Under the pieces are notes generated by a model. It searched no databases and was not told where the DNA came from. It saw only the letters and a program-made list of their open reading frames with translations. Shown piece after piece: positions 36,523 through 45,969 of a stretch of 64,000 bases of DNA. The translations under genes were made by a program, and so were the position numbers. The DNA comes from Pseudomonas putida. GTDB taxonomy: Bacteria; Pseudomonadota; Gammaproteobacteria; Pseudomonadales; Pseudomonadaceae. The stretch covers positions 372,001 through 436,000 of the forward strand of contig NZ_JANHLD010000003.1 of NCBI RefSeq assembly GCF_028682455.1, in the 5' to 3' direction. How positions within the stretch are numbered: the stretch's first letter is position 1; each line of letters begins with the position of its first letter.

Positions 36523-36624
36523 GTTTTAATCATGCCAATGATCGTTTTTATCCTTTTGTGGATCTGCGGATAAAAGCCCAGACTCCGAGACTTTCCCTCA
36601 CCTCGCGTCAGAAAGGACGAAACA

Positions 36625-38007
36625 ATGCAGGCTGCACCGACACATGAACTCAAGGCACTGCTGCGCCTGGCCGGTCCGTTGATCGCCTCGCAGCTGGCCC
36701 ACATGCTGATGGTGCTGACCGACACCCTGATGATGGCCCGTATCAGCCCCCAGGCCCTGGCCGGCGGCGGCCTGGGCGCGGCCAGCTATTCGTTCGTGTC
36801 TATTTTCTGCCTGGGTGTGATCGCCGCTGTCGGTACGCTGGTGGCGATTCGCAAAGGGGCCGGTGATATCGCCGGCGCCACCCGCCTGACCCAGGCCGGG
36901 CTCTGGCTAGCCTGGGCCATGGCGCTGGTGGCGGCACTGGCGCTGTGGAACCTGGAACCGGTGCTGTTGCTGCTCGGCCAGAGCCCGAACAACGTCGAGT
37001 CGGCCGCCCAGTTCCTGCTCCTGCTGCCGTTGGCCCTGCCCGGCTACTTGAGCTTCATGGCCTTGCGCGGCTTTACCAGCGCCATCGGCCGCTCGACGCC
37101 GGTGATGGTCATCAGCCTGATCGGTACGGTAGCCAACTTCCTGCTCAACTATGCGCTGATCGAAGGCATGTTCGGTTTGCCCAAGCTGGGCCTGGTCGGT
37201 ATCGGCCTGGTCACCGCAGTGGTCGCCAACTGCATGGCGGTGGCCATGGCGCTGTACATCCGCTGGCACCCGGCTTATGAGCCCTACCCGATCCGCCAGG
37301 GCCTGAGCCGCCCCTCGTGGCCGGCCCTGCGTGAACTGTGGCGCCTTGGCCTGCCCATTGGCGGCACCTACACCGTGGAAGTCGGCCTGTTCGCCTTTGC
37401 CGCACTGTGCATGGGCGTGCTGGGCAGCACTGAGCTGGCCGCTCACCAGATCGCCCTGCAGATTGTCTCCACGGCGTTCATGATTCCGGCGGGGTTGTCT
37501 TATGCGGTGACCATGCGGGTGGGGCTCTACTACGGCGCCAACAACCTGCCTGGTGCCCGCCATGCCGGCCGCGTGGGAATCGGCTTCGGGGCGGCGATGA
37601 TGCTGGGGTTCGCCATCTTGTTCTGGCTGTTGCCGGACCCGCTGGTGGGCCTGTTCCTCGACCATGGCGACCCGGCCTTTGCCGACATTATCCAGCTGGC
37701 CGTGAGCCTGTTGATGGTCGCCGCCTGGTTCGAGCTGTTCGACGGCGTGCAGACCATCGCCATGGGCTCGATTCGCGGCCTCAAGGACGCCAAGACCACC
37801 TTCCTGGTCGGGCTGTTCTGTTATTGGGTGATTGGTGCACCCGCGGCCTGGTTGCTGGCGTTCACCCTGGGCATGGGCGCGGTGGGTGTCTGGTGGGGCC
37901 TGGCCCTGGGCCTGGCGTGCGCGGCGATCAGTTTGACGCTGGCATTCGAGTGGCGGATGAAGCGGTTGCTGGGGAAGTCCGCGGCGGTGAGGGCTTCGGT
38001 GGCTTGA
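36625..38007 (+). CDS. MATE-family multidrug/Na+ efflux protein (NorM type)
   Basis: This 460-residue inner-membrane antiporter has 12 predicted helices in two MATE repeats. Motifs are the N-terminal LKALLRLAGPLIASQLAHML with TDTLMMARISPQALAGGGLG, then ALRGFTSAIGRSTPVM, and the second-half LGLPIGGTYTVEVGLF with LGSTELAAHQIALQI. Substrates are typically cationic drugs or dyes. GAAAGGA lies upstream of the ATG. The neighbouring divergent LysR gene may regulate it. Confidence 0.93.
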   Translation: MQAAPTHELKALLRLAGPLIASQLAHMLMVLTDTLMMARISPQALAGGGLGAASYSFVSIFCLGVIAAVGTLVAIRKGAGDIAGATRLTQAGLWLAWAMALVAALALWNLEPVLLLLGQSPNNVESAAQFLLLLPLALPGYLSFMALRGFTSAIGRSTPVMVISLIGTVANFLLNYALIEGMFGLPKLGLVGIGLVTAVVANCMAVAMALYIRWHPAYEPYPIRQGLSRPSWPALRELWRLGLPIGGTYTVEVGLFAFAALCMGVLGSTELAAHQIALQIVSTAFMIPAGLSYAVTMRVGLYYGANNLPGARHAGRVGIGFGAAMMLGFAILFWLLPDPLVGLFLDHGDPAFADIIQLAVSLLMVAAWFELFDGVQTIAMGSIRGLKDAKTTFLVGLFCYWVIGAPAAWLLAFTLGMGAVGVWWGLALGLACAAISLTLAFEWRMKRLLGKSAAVRASVA

Positions 38008-38013
38008 GTCATT

Positions 38014-38059
38014 TATCGCGGTGCAAGCCCACTCCTACAAGCGGGCTTGCACCGCGATA
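38014..38059. repeat. REP-type palindrome after MATE gene
   Basis: TATCGCGGTGCAAGCCC is mirrored by GGGCTTGCACCGCGATA around 12 bases, between the convergent MATE and GGDEF-EAL genes. Confidence 0.8.
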
Positions 38060-38064
38060 TTTGT

Positions 38065-39729
38065 CTACAGGGCAACCGACTGCTGCCCCGCCCCGCTCAG
38101 TAAAAAACCCATCAACTCATCGATCGGCAACGGCCGACTGATCAAAAAGCCCTGCACCTGGTCGCAGTCATAGCTGCGCAGCAACGCCATCTGCTCCGCT
38201 GTTTCCACGCCCTCGGCCACCACTTCCAGGTTGAGGTTGTGCGCCAGGTTGATCATGGCGTGCACCAGCTTGCGGTTCTCCTCGCGCAGCTCCATGCCGC
38301 CGACAAAACTGCGATCGACCTTGAGCAAGGTGATCGGCAGGCTATTGAGGTGCACGAACGATGAAAAACCGGTGCCGAAGTCGTCGAGGGAGAAGCGCAC
38401 CCCCAGGCGCCCGAGGGCGTCCATGGTTTGCTTGACCAGGTCATTGCGGCGCATCACCGCGGTTTCGGTCAGCTCGAACTCCAGCCAGCGCGCGTCGACG
38501 CCATGTTCGATGATCAGCCGGCTCAGGGTCGCCAGCAACTGGCTGTCCTGGAATTGGCGAAACGACAGGTTCACCGCCATGTGCAACGGCGCCAGGCCTT
38601 GTTCGCGCAGCGCCTGCATGTCGCGCAGGGCCCGGGAAATCACCCAATAGCCCAAGGGCACGATCAGCCCGCTCTGCTCGGCCAGGGGCACGAACTCGCT
38701 AGGTGGCAGCAAGCCACGTTCGGCATGGCGCCAGCGCACCAATGCCTCCAGGCCGACGATGCGACCGTCGGCCAGGTCCAGGCGTGGCTGGTAATGCAGC
38801 TCCAGTTCGTCCCGGCGCAGGGCGCGGCGCAGCTCGCTCTCCAGGTCGGCAAGGCTGCGGGCATTGCGGTTGATCCGCTCGTTGAAGATATGGAACGTGC
38901 AGCCCTGGGTGCCCTTGGCCTGCTGCATGGCAATGTGCGCATGCCACATCAAGGGGTCGGCACCGCCCTGGGCGCGGGCATGGGCCACGCCCAGGCTGCA
39001 GCCGATCAACAGGCTCTCGCCGTCGACCCAGTAGGGTTCGGCCAGGGCTTCGGTAATGCGTTCGGCCATCCACTCGGCGCGCTGGGGTTCGCGGCGGGTA
39101 TCGATCAACAGGGCAAATTCATCACTGCCCAGGCGTGCAACCTGGTCCCCTGCTTCGAGCTGGCTCTTGAGCCGCCCCACCACCTGCAGGATCAACCGGT
39201 CCCCGGCCTGGTGGCCGAGGGCGTCGTTGGCATGGCGAAAGTTGTCCAGGTCCAGGTGGCCGAGGGCCACGCCTCGTCCTTCGTTGTCGGCCAGCCGCGC
39301 GGCCAGCAAGGTCTGGAAACCCTGGCGGTTGGCGATGCCGGTCAGGGGGTCCTGTTCGGCCAGACGCTGCAAGGTTGCTTCCAGTACACCACGCTCGCGC
39401 ACGTGGCGCAGGCAGCGGCGCAGGGCATCGGCATTCAAGTGATCGAGCACCAGCCAGTCGCTGACGCCAGGCGGCGGCACCTGCGGCTCATGCTCGAGCA
39501 GCAGGACCATCGGCAAGATACAACGCCCTGGGGCCGGCTGCAGCGCCGGGGTGGCCAGCACCACGGCATTGCGATCATTGGCAAACAGGCTGTCGACAGC
39601 GTCCCAGTTTGGTGCGGTCAATATCACCGCACTGCCTGCCAGCGGTACCAGGCAATCGCGCAAGGCCGCGGCCCACTCGGGCTCGTCGGCCAGCAGGAGC
39701 AAACGCAAGGGTTCGACAGGCGTGGACAA
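38065..39729 (-). CDS. GGDEF-EAL c-di-GMP phosphodiesterase (ProE-like)
   Basis: The 554-residue protein is probably cytoplasmic. Residues 1-110 form a receiver-like or divergent sensory region without a clear phosphoacceptor. The GGDEF domain (about 120-285) has GSDEF (201-205) in place of GGDEF, so cyclase activity is doubtful. The EAL domain (about 295-545) keeps EALVRW (328), NLSFRQF, ELTETAVM, LDDFGTGFSSF, LKVDRSFV and EGVET, so it should hydrolyse c-di-GMP. The gene is next to rep, where P. aeruginosa has proE (PA5295). The start is TTG at 39727-39729 with AAGGAG six bases upstream. A Fur box lies 71 bases before the start. Confidence 0.9.
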   Translation of the reverse strand: MSTPVEPLRLLLLADEPEWAAALRDCLVPLAGSAVILTAPNWDAVDSLFANDRNAVVLATPALQPAPGRCILPMVLLLEHEPQVPPPGVSDWLVLDHLNADALRRCLRHVRERGVLEATLQRLAEQDPLTGIANRQGFQTLLAARLADNEGRGVALGHLDLDNFRHANDALGHQAGDRLILQVVGRLKSQLEAGDQVARLGSDEFALLIDTRREPQRAEWMAERITEALAEPYWVDGESLLIGCSLGVAHARAQGGADPLMWHAHIAMQQAKGTQGCTFHIFNERINRNARSLADLESELRRALRRDELELHYQPRLDLADGRIVGLEALVRWRHAERGLLPPSEFVPLAEQSGLIVPLGYWVISRALRDMQALREQGLAPLHMAVNLSFRQFQDSQLLATLSRLIIEHGVDARWLEFELTETAVMRRNDLVKQTMDALGRLGVRFSLDDFGTGFSSFVHLNSLPITLLKVDRSFVGGMELREENRKLVHAMINLAHNLNLEVVAEGVETAEQMALLRSYDCDQVQGFLISRPLPIDELMGFLLSGAGQQSVAL

Positions 39730-39799
39730 GCTGGCTCCTTAGGACGTAGGCACAGTCAAATGACAATGGGCAGCGAGGATGGTCATCCTAAACCATTAG

Positions 39800-39814
39800 T
39801 GAAAATGATTTTCA
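39800..39814. promoter_or_regulatory. Fur box upstream of the c-di-GMP phosphodiesterase gene
   Basis: TGAAAATGATTTTCA matches the 7-1-7 Fur motif TGATAAT-N-ATTATCA at 12 of 14 specified positions and is perfectly symmetrical, extending to a 19-base palindrome (39798-39816). It is 71 bases before the TTG start on the minus strand and about 180 before rep on the plus strand. Confidence 0.7.
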
Positions 39815-39844
39815 CTTGAAGTCATGCCATTCCATTGCCGACAT

Positions 39845-39873
39845 CCCGCAGGTTTCGCCACGCATCCTGCGGG
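39845..39873. repeat. hairpin in the proE-like/rep intergenic region
   Basis: CCCGCAGG/CCTGCGGG with a 13-base loop. There is no T-tract. It lies between the Fur box and the rep promoter region and could insulate the two or be part of an untranslated RNA. Confidence 0.5.
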
Positions 39874-39994
39874 AAAGTATCAAAAGCGGCAAATTTAGAT
39901 CGAGTGGTACGTCACACTGTCAGACGGTCGCGGCAGAATCTTTCTACCCCTGCTAAAATGCGCGGCTATTTTTCTAGCGACCCCGGTTTCTGTC

Positions 39995-42004
39995 ATGTCC
40001 CGACTCAACCCCCGGCAACAAGAAGCCGTGAACTACGTCGGCGGCCCACTATTGGTGCTCGCCGGTGCTGGCTCCGGCAAAACCAGCGTGATTACGCGCA
40101 AGATCGCGCATCTGGTGCAGAACTGCGGCATTCGTGCACAGTACATCGTGGCCATGACCTTCACCAACAAGGCCGCGCGGGAGATGAAAGAGCGGGTCGG
40201 CACCCTGTTGCGCAAGGGCGAAGGGCGCGGCCTGACCGTGTCGACCTTCCACAACCTGGGCCTGAACATTATCCGCAAGGAGCATGAACGGCTGGGCTAC
40301 AAGCCGGGGTTCTCGATCTTCGACGAGACCGACGTCAAGGCCCTGATGACCGACATCATGCAGAAGGAATACTCGGGCGACGACGGCGTCGACGAGATCA
40401 AGAACATGATCGGCGCCTGGAAAAACGACCTGATCCTGCCACCCGAGGCGCTGGAAAAAGCCCGCAATCCCAAGGAACAGACCGCCGCCATTGTCTACGC
40501 CCACTACCAGCGCACGCTCAAGGCGTTCAACGCGGTGGACTTCGACGACCTGATCCTGCTACCGGTAAAGCTGTTCGAAGAGCACACCGACATCCTCGAA
40601 AAGTGGCAGAACAAGGTGCGTTACTTGCTGGTAGACGAATACCAGGACACCAACGCCAGCCAGTACCTGCTGGTGAAGATGCTGATCGGCACGCGCAACC
40701 AGTTCACCGTGGTAGGTGACGACGACCAGTCGATCTACGCCTGGCGCGGTGCGCGCCCCGAAAACCTGATGCTGCTCAAGGACGACTACCCCTCTCTGAA
40801 GGTGGTGATGCTCGAGCAGAACTACCGCTCCACCAGCCGTATCCTGCGCTGCGCCAACGTGCTGATCTCGAACAACCCCCATGCTTTCGAGAAGCAACTG
40901 TGGAGTGAGATGGGCCACGGTGACGAAATCCGTGTGATCCGCTGCAAGAACGAGGAAGCCGAGGCCGAACGCGTGGCCATGGAGATCCTCAGCCTGCACC
41001 TGCGCACCGACCGGCCGTACAGCGACTTCGCCATCCTCTACCGGGGCAACTACCAGGCCAAGCTGATCGAACTGAAGCTGCAGCACCACCAGGTGCCGTA
41101 TCGCCTGTCAGGCGGCAACAGCTTCTTCGGCCGCCAGGAAGTGAAAGACCTGATGGCCTACTTCCGCCTGCTGGTGAACCCGGACGACGACAACGCCTAC
41201 CTGCGGGTGATCAACGTTCCGCGCCGTGAAATCGGCTCGACCACCCTGGAAAAACTCGGCAACTACGCCACCGAACGCAAGATCTCGATGTATGCCGCCA
41301 GCGAAGAGCTGGGCCTGGGCGAGCATCTGGACAGCCGCTACACCGACCGCCTGCAGCGCTTCAAGCGCTGGATGGACGGGGTGCGCGAACAAGTCGCGCT
41401 GGAAGACCCCATTGCCGCCCTGCGCAGCATGGTCATGGATATCGACTACGAGAACTGGATTCGCACCAACAGCTCCAGCGACAAGGCCGCGGACTTTCGC
41501 ATGGGCAACGTCTGGTTCCTGATCGAGGCGTTGAAAAACACCCTGGAGAAGGACGAAGACGGTGGCATGACCATCGAGGAAGCCATCGGCAAGCTGGTGC
41601 TGCGCGACATGCTCGAACGCCAGCAGGAAGAGGAAGACGGTGCCGAGGGTGTGCAGATGATGACCCTGCACGCCTCCAAGGGCCTGGAGTTCCCCTACGT
41701 GTTCATCATGGGCATGGAAGAAGAGATTCTGCCGCACCGTTCCAGTATCGAAGCCGACACCATCGAGGAAGAACGACGCCTGGCCTACGTGGGCATTACC
41801 CGCGCACGCCAGACCCTGGCGTTTACCTATGCCGCCAAGCGCAAGCAGTACGGCGAGATCATCGACTGTGCGCCGAGCCGTTTTCTCGACGAGCTGCCCG
41901 ATGACGACCTGGCCTGGGAAGGCCTGGATGATGCACCGACGGAAGTGAAAGCCGCTCGCGGCAATAATGCACTGGCCGATATCCGCGCCATGCTCAAACG
42001 TTAG
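39995..42004 (+). CDS. rep: ATP-dependent DNA helicase Rep
   Basis: Rep is a 3'-5' superfamily 1A helicase that helps replication forks past protein blocks. It has 669 residues. Motifs are Q-motif LNPRQQEAV, I LAGAGSGKTSV, Ia TFTNKAAREM, II VDEYQDTN, III GDDDQSIYAWRGA, IV LEQNYRS, V MTLHASKGLEFPYV, and VI YVGITRARQTL. Gene order rep then xpt matches other pseudomonads and supports Rep over UvrD. A TAAAAT -10-like box lies at 39954-39959. Confidence 0.96.
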   Translation: MSRLNPRQQEAVNYVGGPLLVLAGAGSGKTSVITRKIAHLVQNCGIRAQYIVAMTFTNKAAREMKERVGTLLRKGEGRGLTVSTFHNLGLNIIRKEHERLGYKPGFSIFDETDVKALMTDIMQKEYSGDDGVDEIKNMIGAWKNDLILPPEALEKARNPKEQTAAIVYAHYQRTLKAFNAVDFDDLILLPVKLFEEHTDILEKWQNKVRYLLVDEYQDTNASQYLLVKMLIGTRNQFTVVGDDDQSIYAWRGARPENLMLLKDDYPSLKVVMLEQNYRSTSRILRCANVLISNNPHAFEKQLWSEMGHGDEIRVIRCKNEEAEAERVAMEILSLHLRTDRPYSDFAILYRGNYQAKLIELKLQHHQVPYRLSGGNSFFGRQEVKDLMAYFRLLVNPDDDNAYLRVINVPRREIGSTTLEKLGNYATERKISMYAASEELGLGEHLDSRYTDRLQRFKRWMDGVREQVALEDPIAALRSMVMDIDYENWIRTNSSSDKAADFRMGNVWFLIEALKNTLEKDEDGGMTIEEAIGKLVLRDMLERQQEEEDGAEGVQMMTLHASKGLEFPYVFIMGMEEEILPHRSSIEADTIEEERRLAYVGITRARQTLAFTYAAKRKQYGEIIDCAPSRFLDELPDDDLAWEGLDDAPTEVKAARGNNALADIRAMLKR

Positions 42005-42640
<636 letters not shown>

Positions 42641-42650
42641 TCGCAGGGCT

Positions 42651-42695
42651 CGCGGGGTCAGCCCGCTCCTACCGTAGGAGCAGGCTGGCCCCGCG
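42651..42695. repeat. REP-type palindrome after xpt
   Basis: CGCGGGGTCAGCCCGCTCCTA and a near-perfect inverted partner, between convergent xpt and the acetyl-CoA hydrolase gene. Confidence 0.8.
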
Positions 42696-42704
42696 AAAAC
42701 CCCC

Positions 42705-44612
42705 TCAAGCCGTCGCCTGCAACCCCGCCAGCAACAAGCGCTGATACAACTCCTCCTTCAGCCCCTGCGGCTGTGCCAGGCCCATCCGCGCCAATTGCGC
42801 CGGATACGCCTCAGGCGCCGGTGCATCCAGAGCCGCCTTGCCCAGTTCCAGTACCTCGCTCAGCTTGAACTTGCTCTTGAGCCAGTTCAGAGCGCGCAAC
42901 AGGTCGCGCTCCTCGGCGGTAAAGTCACTGCCCAGCGGATATTCCGGAAACAACCGCGCATGCCGTTCGCGTATCTGCTGCAAACGCTGCGGGGTGTTTT
43001 CGGTATAGCGCGGATCAAGCCGAAAATCCTTGGCCAGCTTGCCGGCCTTCTGCGCCTGCTCGATCAGCTCCGGTTGAAAACGTGAGTCGGTGATATTCAG
43101 AAGCCTTGTGATCACCTGGACATCGGTTTGCCCGCGCAGGTCGGCGATACCGTATTCGGTGACAACGATGTCGCGCAGGTGCCTGGGGATGGTGCAATGG
43201 CCGTAGCTCCAGACCAGGTTGGAGCTGACCACCCCGCCCGCTTCGCGCCAGCTGCGCAGCAGCAGGATCGAGCGCGCGCCCTCCAGGGCATGGCCCTGGG
43301 CAACGAAGTTGTATTGCCCCCCCACGCCACTGAGCACCCGTCCGTCTTCCAACTGGTCGGCCACTCCGGCGCCCATCAGGGTCATGGTGAATACCGTGTT
43401 GATAAAGCGCGCATCGCGGCGCTGCAAACGCTTGAGTGACTCGTGGCCATAGAGTTCGTTGATGTAGCTGATCGCGCTCATGGAAATGCGTTTTCGCGTC
43501 GCCAGTGGCATTTCCCGCAAACGCTCATAGAAGGCCCGCGGACCAAGGAAGAAGCCGCCATGCACCAGGACGCCCTGATCGTCCCGCTGGCCGTCGTTGG
43601 CCGCCTGCTGACGCTGCTCGTCGGCGTACACCGGGCGCTGGATGATGCCTGCGTCGAGCAGTGCGAGCAGGCCGTTGACGAACATCTCACTGCAGCCATA
43701 GAGGCCCTGGGCGAACGGTTCGATACCGCCTTCGCGCTCAATCAGCGCGTGCCACGGTTGCAGGTCGATGTCCGCCAGCAGTGCCTGGTAGCGCTCGCAG
43801 TCGGCCTGGCGTGCCAGCACAGCGGCAGTCAGAGCGTCGCCCATGGCGCCAATCCCGATCTGCAGGGTGCCGCCATCACGCACCAGGGCGCTGGCGTGCA
43901 ATCCGATGAAGTGATCCTGGGTGGTCACCGGCATGTTCGGTGTCGAGAACAGGCGCCTGTGCTCGACGGCGTCGATCAACAGGTCGAAATTCTGCCGGGG
44001 CAGCTCGCTGGTGCCCGGCATGTAGGGCAGTTCGGCGTGCACTTGCCCCAACAGCAGGATGGTTTCCCCGGCGGCGCGGCGGCGGGCGATCATGGGCAGC
44101 AAGTCGAGGGTGATGTCCGGGTTGCAGCTCAGGCTCAGATGATCCGGGTGCTGCGGGCTTTGCGCCACCAGCTGGGCCACCAGGTTCAGGCCCTTGGCAT
44201 TGATGTCTCGGGCGGCATGGCTGTAGTTGCTGCTGACGTAATCCTGCTGGGCAGTGGCGCTGTGCAGCAGGCTACCTGGCTGCATGAAGAACTGCTCGAC
44301 ACGGATGTTGGCCGGCAGCCGATCCTTGCGCAGGTCGTCCAGGTAGGCGAGCTCTTCATAGTCGGCAAACACCCGCTCGATGAAGGGCTCGAGAAAACGC
44401 CGCTGCAAGCCATCGCCCAAGTCAGGGCGTCCGAGGCTCAGGGCGGTGTAGATCGTCAATTGTCGCTCGGGTAGCTGCCGGACCCGTGCATACAGCGCGT
44501 TGACGAATGCATTGGGCTTGCCCAATCCCAGGGGCAGGCCCATGTGGATATGTGCTGGCAATCGTGCCAGCACCTCGTCCACGGCCTTTTCAATCGAGCA
44601 ATCGAGCGTCAT
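42705..44612 (-). CDS. acetyl-CoA hydrolase/transferase family protein
   Basis: This 635-residue CoA-transferase family I protein is longer than the usual 430-500 residues of 4-hydroxybutyrate CoA-transferases. The N-terminal half has HIHMGLPLGLGKPNAF, and the C-terminal catalytic half has GVGGQYNFVAQ and VVTEYGIADLRGQT, which is conserved near the end of these enzymes. The C-terminal extension (about 520-635) contains TAEERDLLRALNWLKSKF. The substrate is unknown, perhaps acetyl-CoA/short acyl-CoA and acetate or succinate. The gene is alone, converging with xpt. Confidence 0.87.
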   Translation of the reverse strand: MTLDCSIEKAVDEVLARLPAHIHMGLPLGLGKPNAFVNALYARVRQLPERQLTIYTALSLGRPDLGDGLQRRFLEPFIERVFADYEELAYLDDLRKDRLPANIRVEQFFMQPGSLLHSATAQQDYVSSNYSHAARDINAKGLNLVAQLVAQSPQHPDHLSLSCNPDITLDLLPMIARRRAAGETILLLGQVHAELPYMPGTSELPRQNFDLLIDAVEHRRLFSTPNMPVTTQDHFIGLHASALVRDGGTLQIGIGAMGDALTAAVLARQADCERYQALLADIDLQPWHALIEREGGIEPFAQGLYGCSEMFVNGLLALLDAGIIQRPVYADEQRQQAANDGQRDDQGVLVHGGFFLGPRAFYERLREMPLATRKRISMSAISYINELYGHESLKRLQRRDARFINTVFTMTLMGAGVADQLEDGRVLSGVGGQYNFVAQGHALEGARSILLLRSWREAGGVVSSNLVWSYGHCTIPRHLRDIVVTEYGIADLRGQTDVQVITRLLNITDSRFQPELIEQAQKAGKLAKDFRLDPRYTENTPQRLQQIRERHARLFPEYPLGSDFTAEERDLLRALNWLKSKFKLSEVLELGKAALDAPAPEAYPAQLARMGLAQPQGLKEELYQRLLLAGLQATA

Positions 44613-44707
44613 CTACGCCTCCCGGTCATCCTTGCAGGTTCGACCGAGCATGCCCCGTGTTTGCTTCACAGGCCAGCGTTTAAATCGCAGTGGGGATGCG
44701 AATACAA

Positions 44708-44732
44708 CAAAGCCCGCACAAGGCGGGCTTTG
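44708..44732 (-). terminator. terminator of the cytochrome c5 gene
   Basis: CAAAGCCCGC/GCGGGCTTTG with a 5-base loop, then TTGT on the minus strand, 18 bases after the stop. Confidence 0.75.
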
Positions 44733-44750
44733 TTCGAAAAGCGCGAAGGC

Positions 44751-45173
44751 TTACAGGCCGGACATCTTCTTGATAGCGCCCATCAGGTCGTCATCCGAGC
44801 AATCGGCGCAGGTGCCTTTTGGCGGCATGGCGTTCAGGCCGGTGATGGCCTTGGCCAGGATACCGTCCAGGCCACCCTGGTGGTCGGCACGCTCTTTCCA
44901 GGCGGCAGTGTCGCCGATCTTCGGCGCGCCCAGCAGGCCGCTGCCGTGGCAGGCGTTACAGTGTTTGGCGATGATTTCGTCCGGGGTCTTGGCACCGCCA
45001 CCACCTGCGGAGGCAGCCACTTCCATTCCCTTGCATTCCTGACCTTGTACACACACCTGGCCAACCGGTTCCAGCCGTTTGGCGATGTCGTCGTTGGTCG
45101 CAGCTTGTGCGCTGACTGCCCAAAGGGCCAATACGGCAGCTGGTACGGCCAGCATTTTCTTGATTAGATTCAC
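44751..45173 (-). CDS. cytochrome c5
   Basis: This 140-residue periplasmic c-type cytochrome has a signal peptide (to about SAQAA) and a haem motif CNACH in IAKHCNACHGSGLLG, with the distal Met in LNAMPPKG. Extra cysteines C-x-D-C (GTCADCSDDDLMGAI) near the C-terminus are the c5 hallmark disulfide. The start is set at GTG 45171-45173, with GAGGG upstream; the in-frame ATG at 45155 is an alternative. In P. aeruginosa the same neighbour order (cycB beside pauR) is found. Confidence 0.92.
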   Translation of the reverse strand: MNLIKKMLAVPAAVLALWAVSAQAATNDDIAKRLEPVGQVCVQGQECKGMEVAASAGGGGAKTPDEIIAKHCNACHGSGLLGAPKIGDTAAWKERADHQGGLDGILAKAITGLNAMPPKGTCADCSDDDLMGAIKKMSGL

Positions 45174-45312
45174 ACGTACACCCTCATGGTGGCTAGTCAC
45201 GCCCGCGGCCACGGATTCGCAGGCGGCGCAAGTATAACGGGAACCCTGCCTCACTGAAACAACCCTAGAGTCCAAAGGGTCTTAGCCGCGACAATCCGCC
45301 GCGTGCTGCACC

Positions 45313-45861
45313 TTAGAAGTTGGCCGGCGTCGCTGCGCTGATCAGCCGGGCCGGCTCGTCGTACGGATTGCGAAAACGGTGCGGCTTGGTACTTTCAAAA
45401 TAGTAGCTGTCGCCCGCTTCGAGGATAAAAGTTTCAAGGCCCACCACCAGTTCCAGGCGACCTTCAAGAAGGATGCCGGTCTCTTCACCGTCGTGGGTGA
45501 GCATCTCTTCGCCCGTGTCGGCGCCCGGTGGATAGACTTCGTTGAGAAAGGCGATGGCCCGACTCGGGTGCGCCTTGCCGACCAGTTTCATGGTCACCGC
45601 ACCGTCGGAGATATCGATCAGTTCGTGGGCCTTGTACACGATCTGCGTGGGGTTTTCCGGTTGCAGCTCTTCGGAAAAGAACTCGACCATCGACATCGGA
45701 ATACCGCCCAGCACCTTGCGCAGCGAGCTGATCGAAGGGCTGACGCTGTTTTTTTCGATCATCGAGATCGTGCTGTTGGTAACGCCCGCCCGTTTGGCGA
45801 GTTCACGCTGAGACAGGCCCTTGAGCTTGCGAATGGCTTGCAGTCGTTCACCGACGTCCAA
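45313..45861 (-). CDS. pauR: PauR-like HTH-cupin regulator of polyamine catabolism
   Basis: This 182-residue XRE-cupin repressor has an HTH at about 4-60 (RLQAIRKLKGLSQRELAKRAGVTNSTISMIEKN) and a C-terminal cupin (about 105-175) with PPGADTGEEMLTHDGEETG and GDSYYFEST. I chose the TTG at 45859-45861 because AGGAGG sits nine bases upstream and PauR/PuuR proteins start there; an ATG at 45912 adds 17 unrelated residues. PauR represses pau genes for putrescine/cadaverine use in P. aeruginosa and has the same place beside dadX. Targets in this window would be the PauB-like and PauC-like genes. Confidence 0.88.
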   Translation of the reverse strand: MDVGERLQAIRKLKGLSQRELAKRAGVTNSTISMIEKNSVSPSISSLRKVLGGIPMSMVEFFSEELQPENPTQIVYKAHELIDISDGAVTMKLVGKAHPSRAIAFLNEVYPPGADTGEEMLTHDGEETGILLEGRLELVVGLETFILEAGDSYYFESTKPHRFRNPYDEPARLISAATPANF

Positions 45862-45969
45862 TGCTGGAGCCCTCCTAAACGAACGAGTGGGGTCGAAATT
45901 GAACGTTATCATCGCAACAGCGTTCAGTATTTACAACACTTCGACCCGCAGCCCGTCCGCTTTGGCGCT

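Noticed and set aside
39815-39994. PrrF-type iron-responsive small RNA downstream of the Fur box
   Set aside because: The conserved PrrF core sequence is not present and no T-tract terminator follows the hairpin at 39845-39873.
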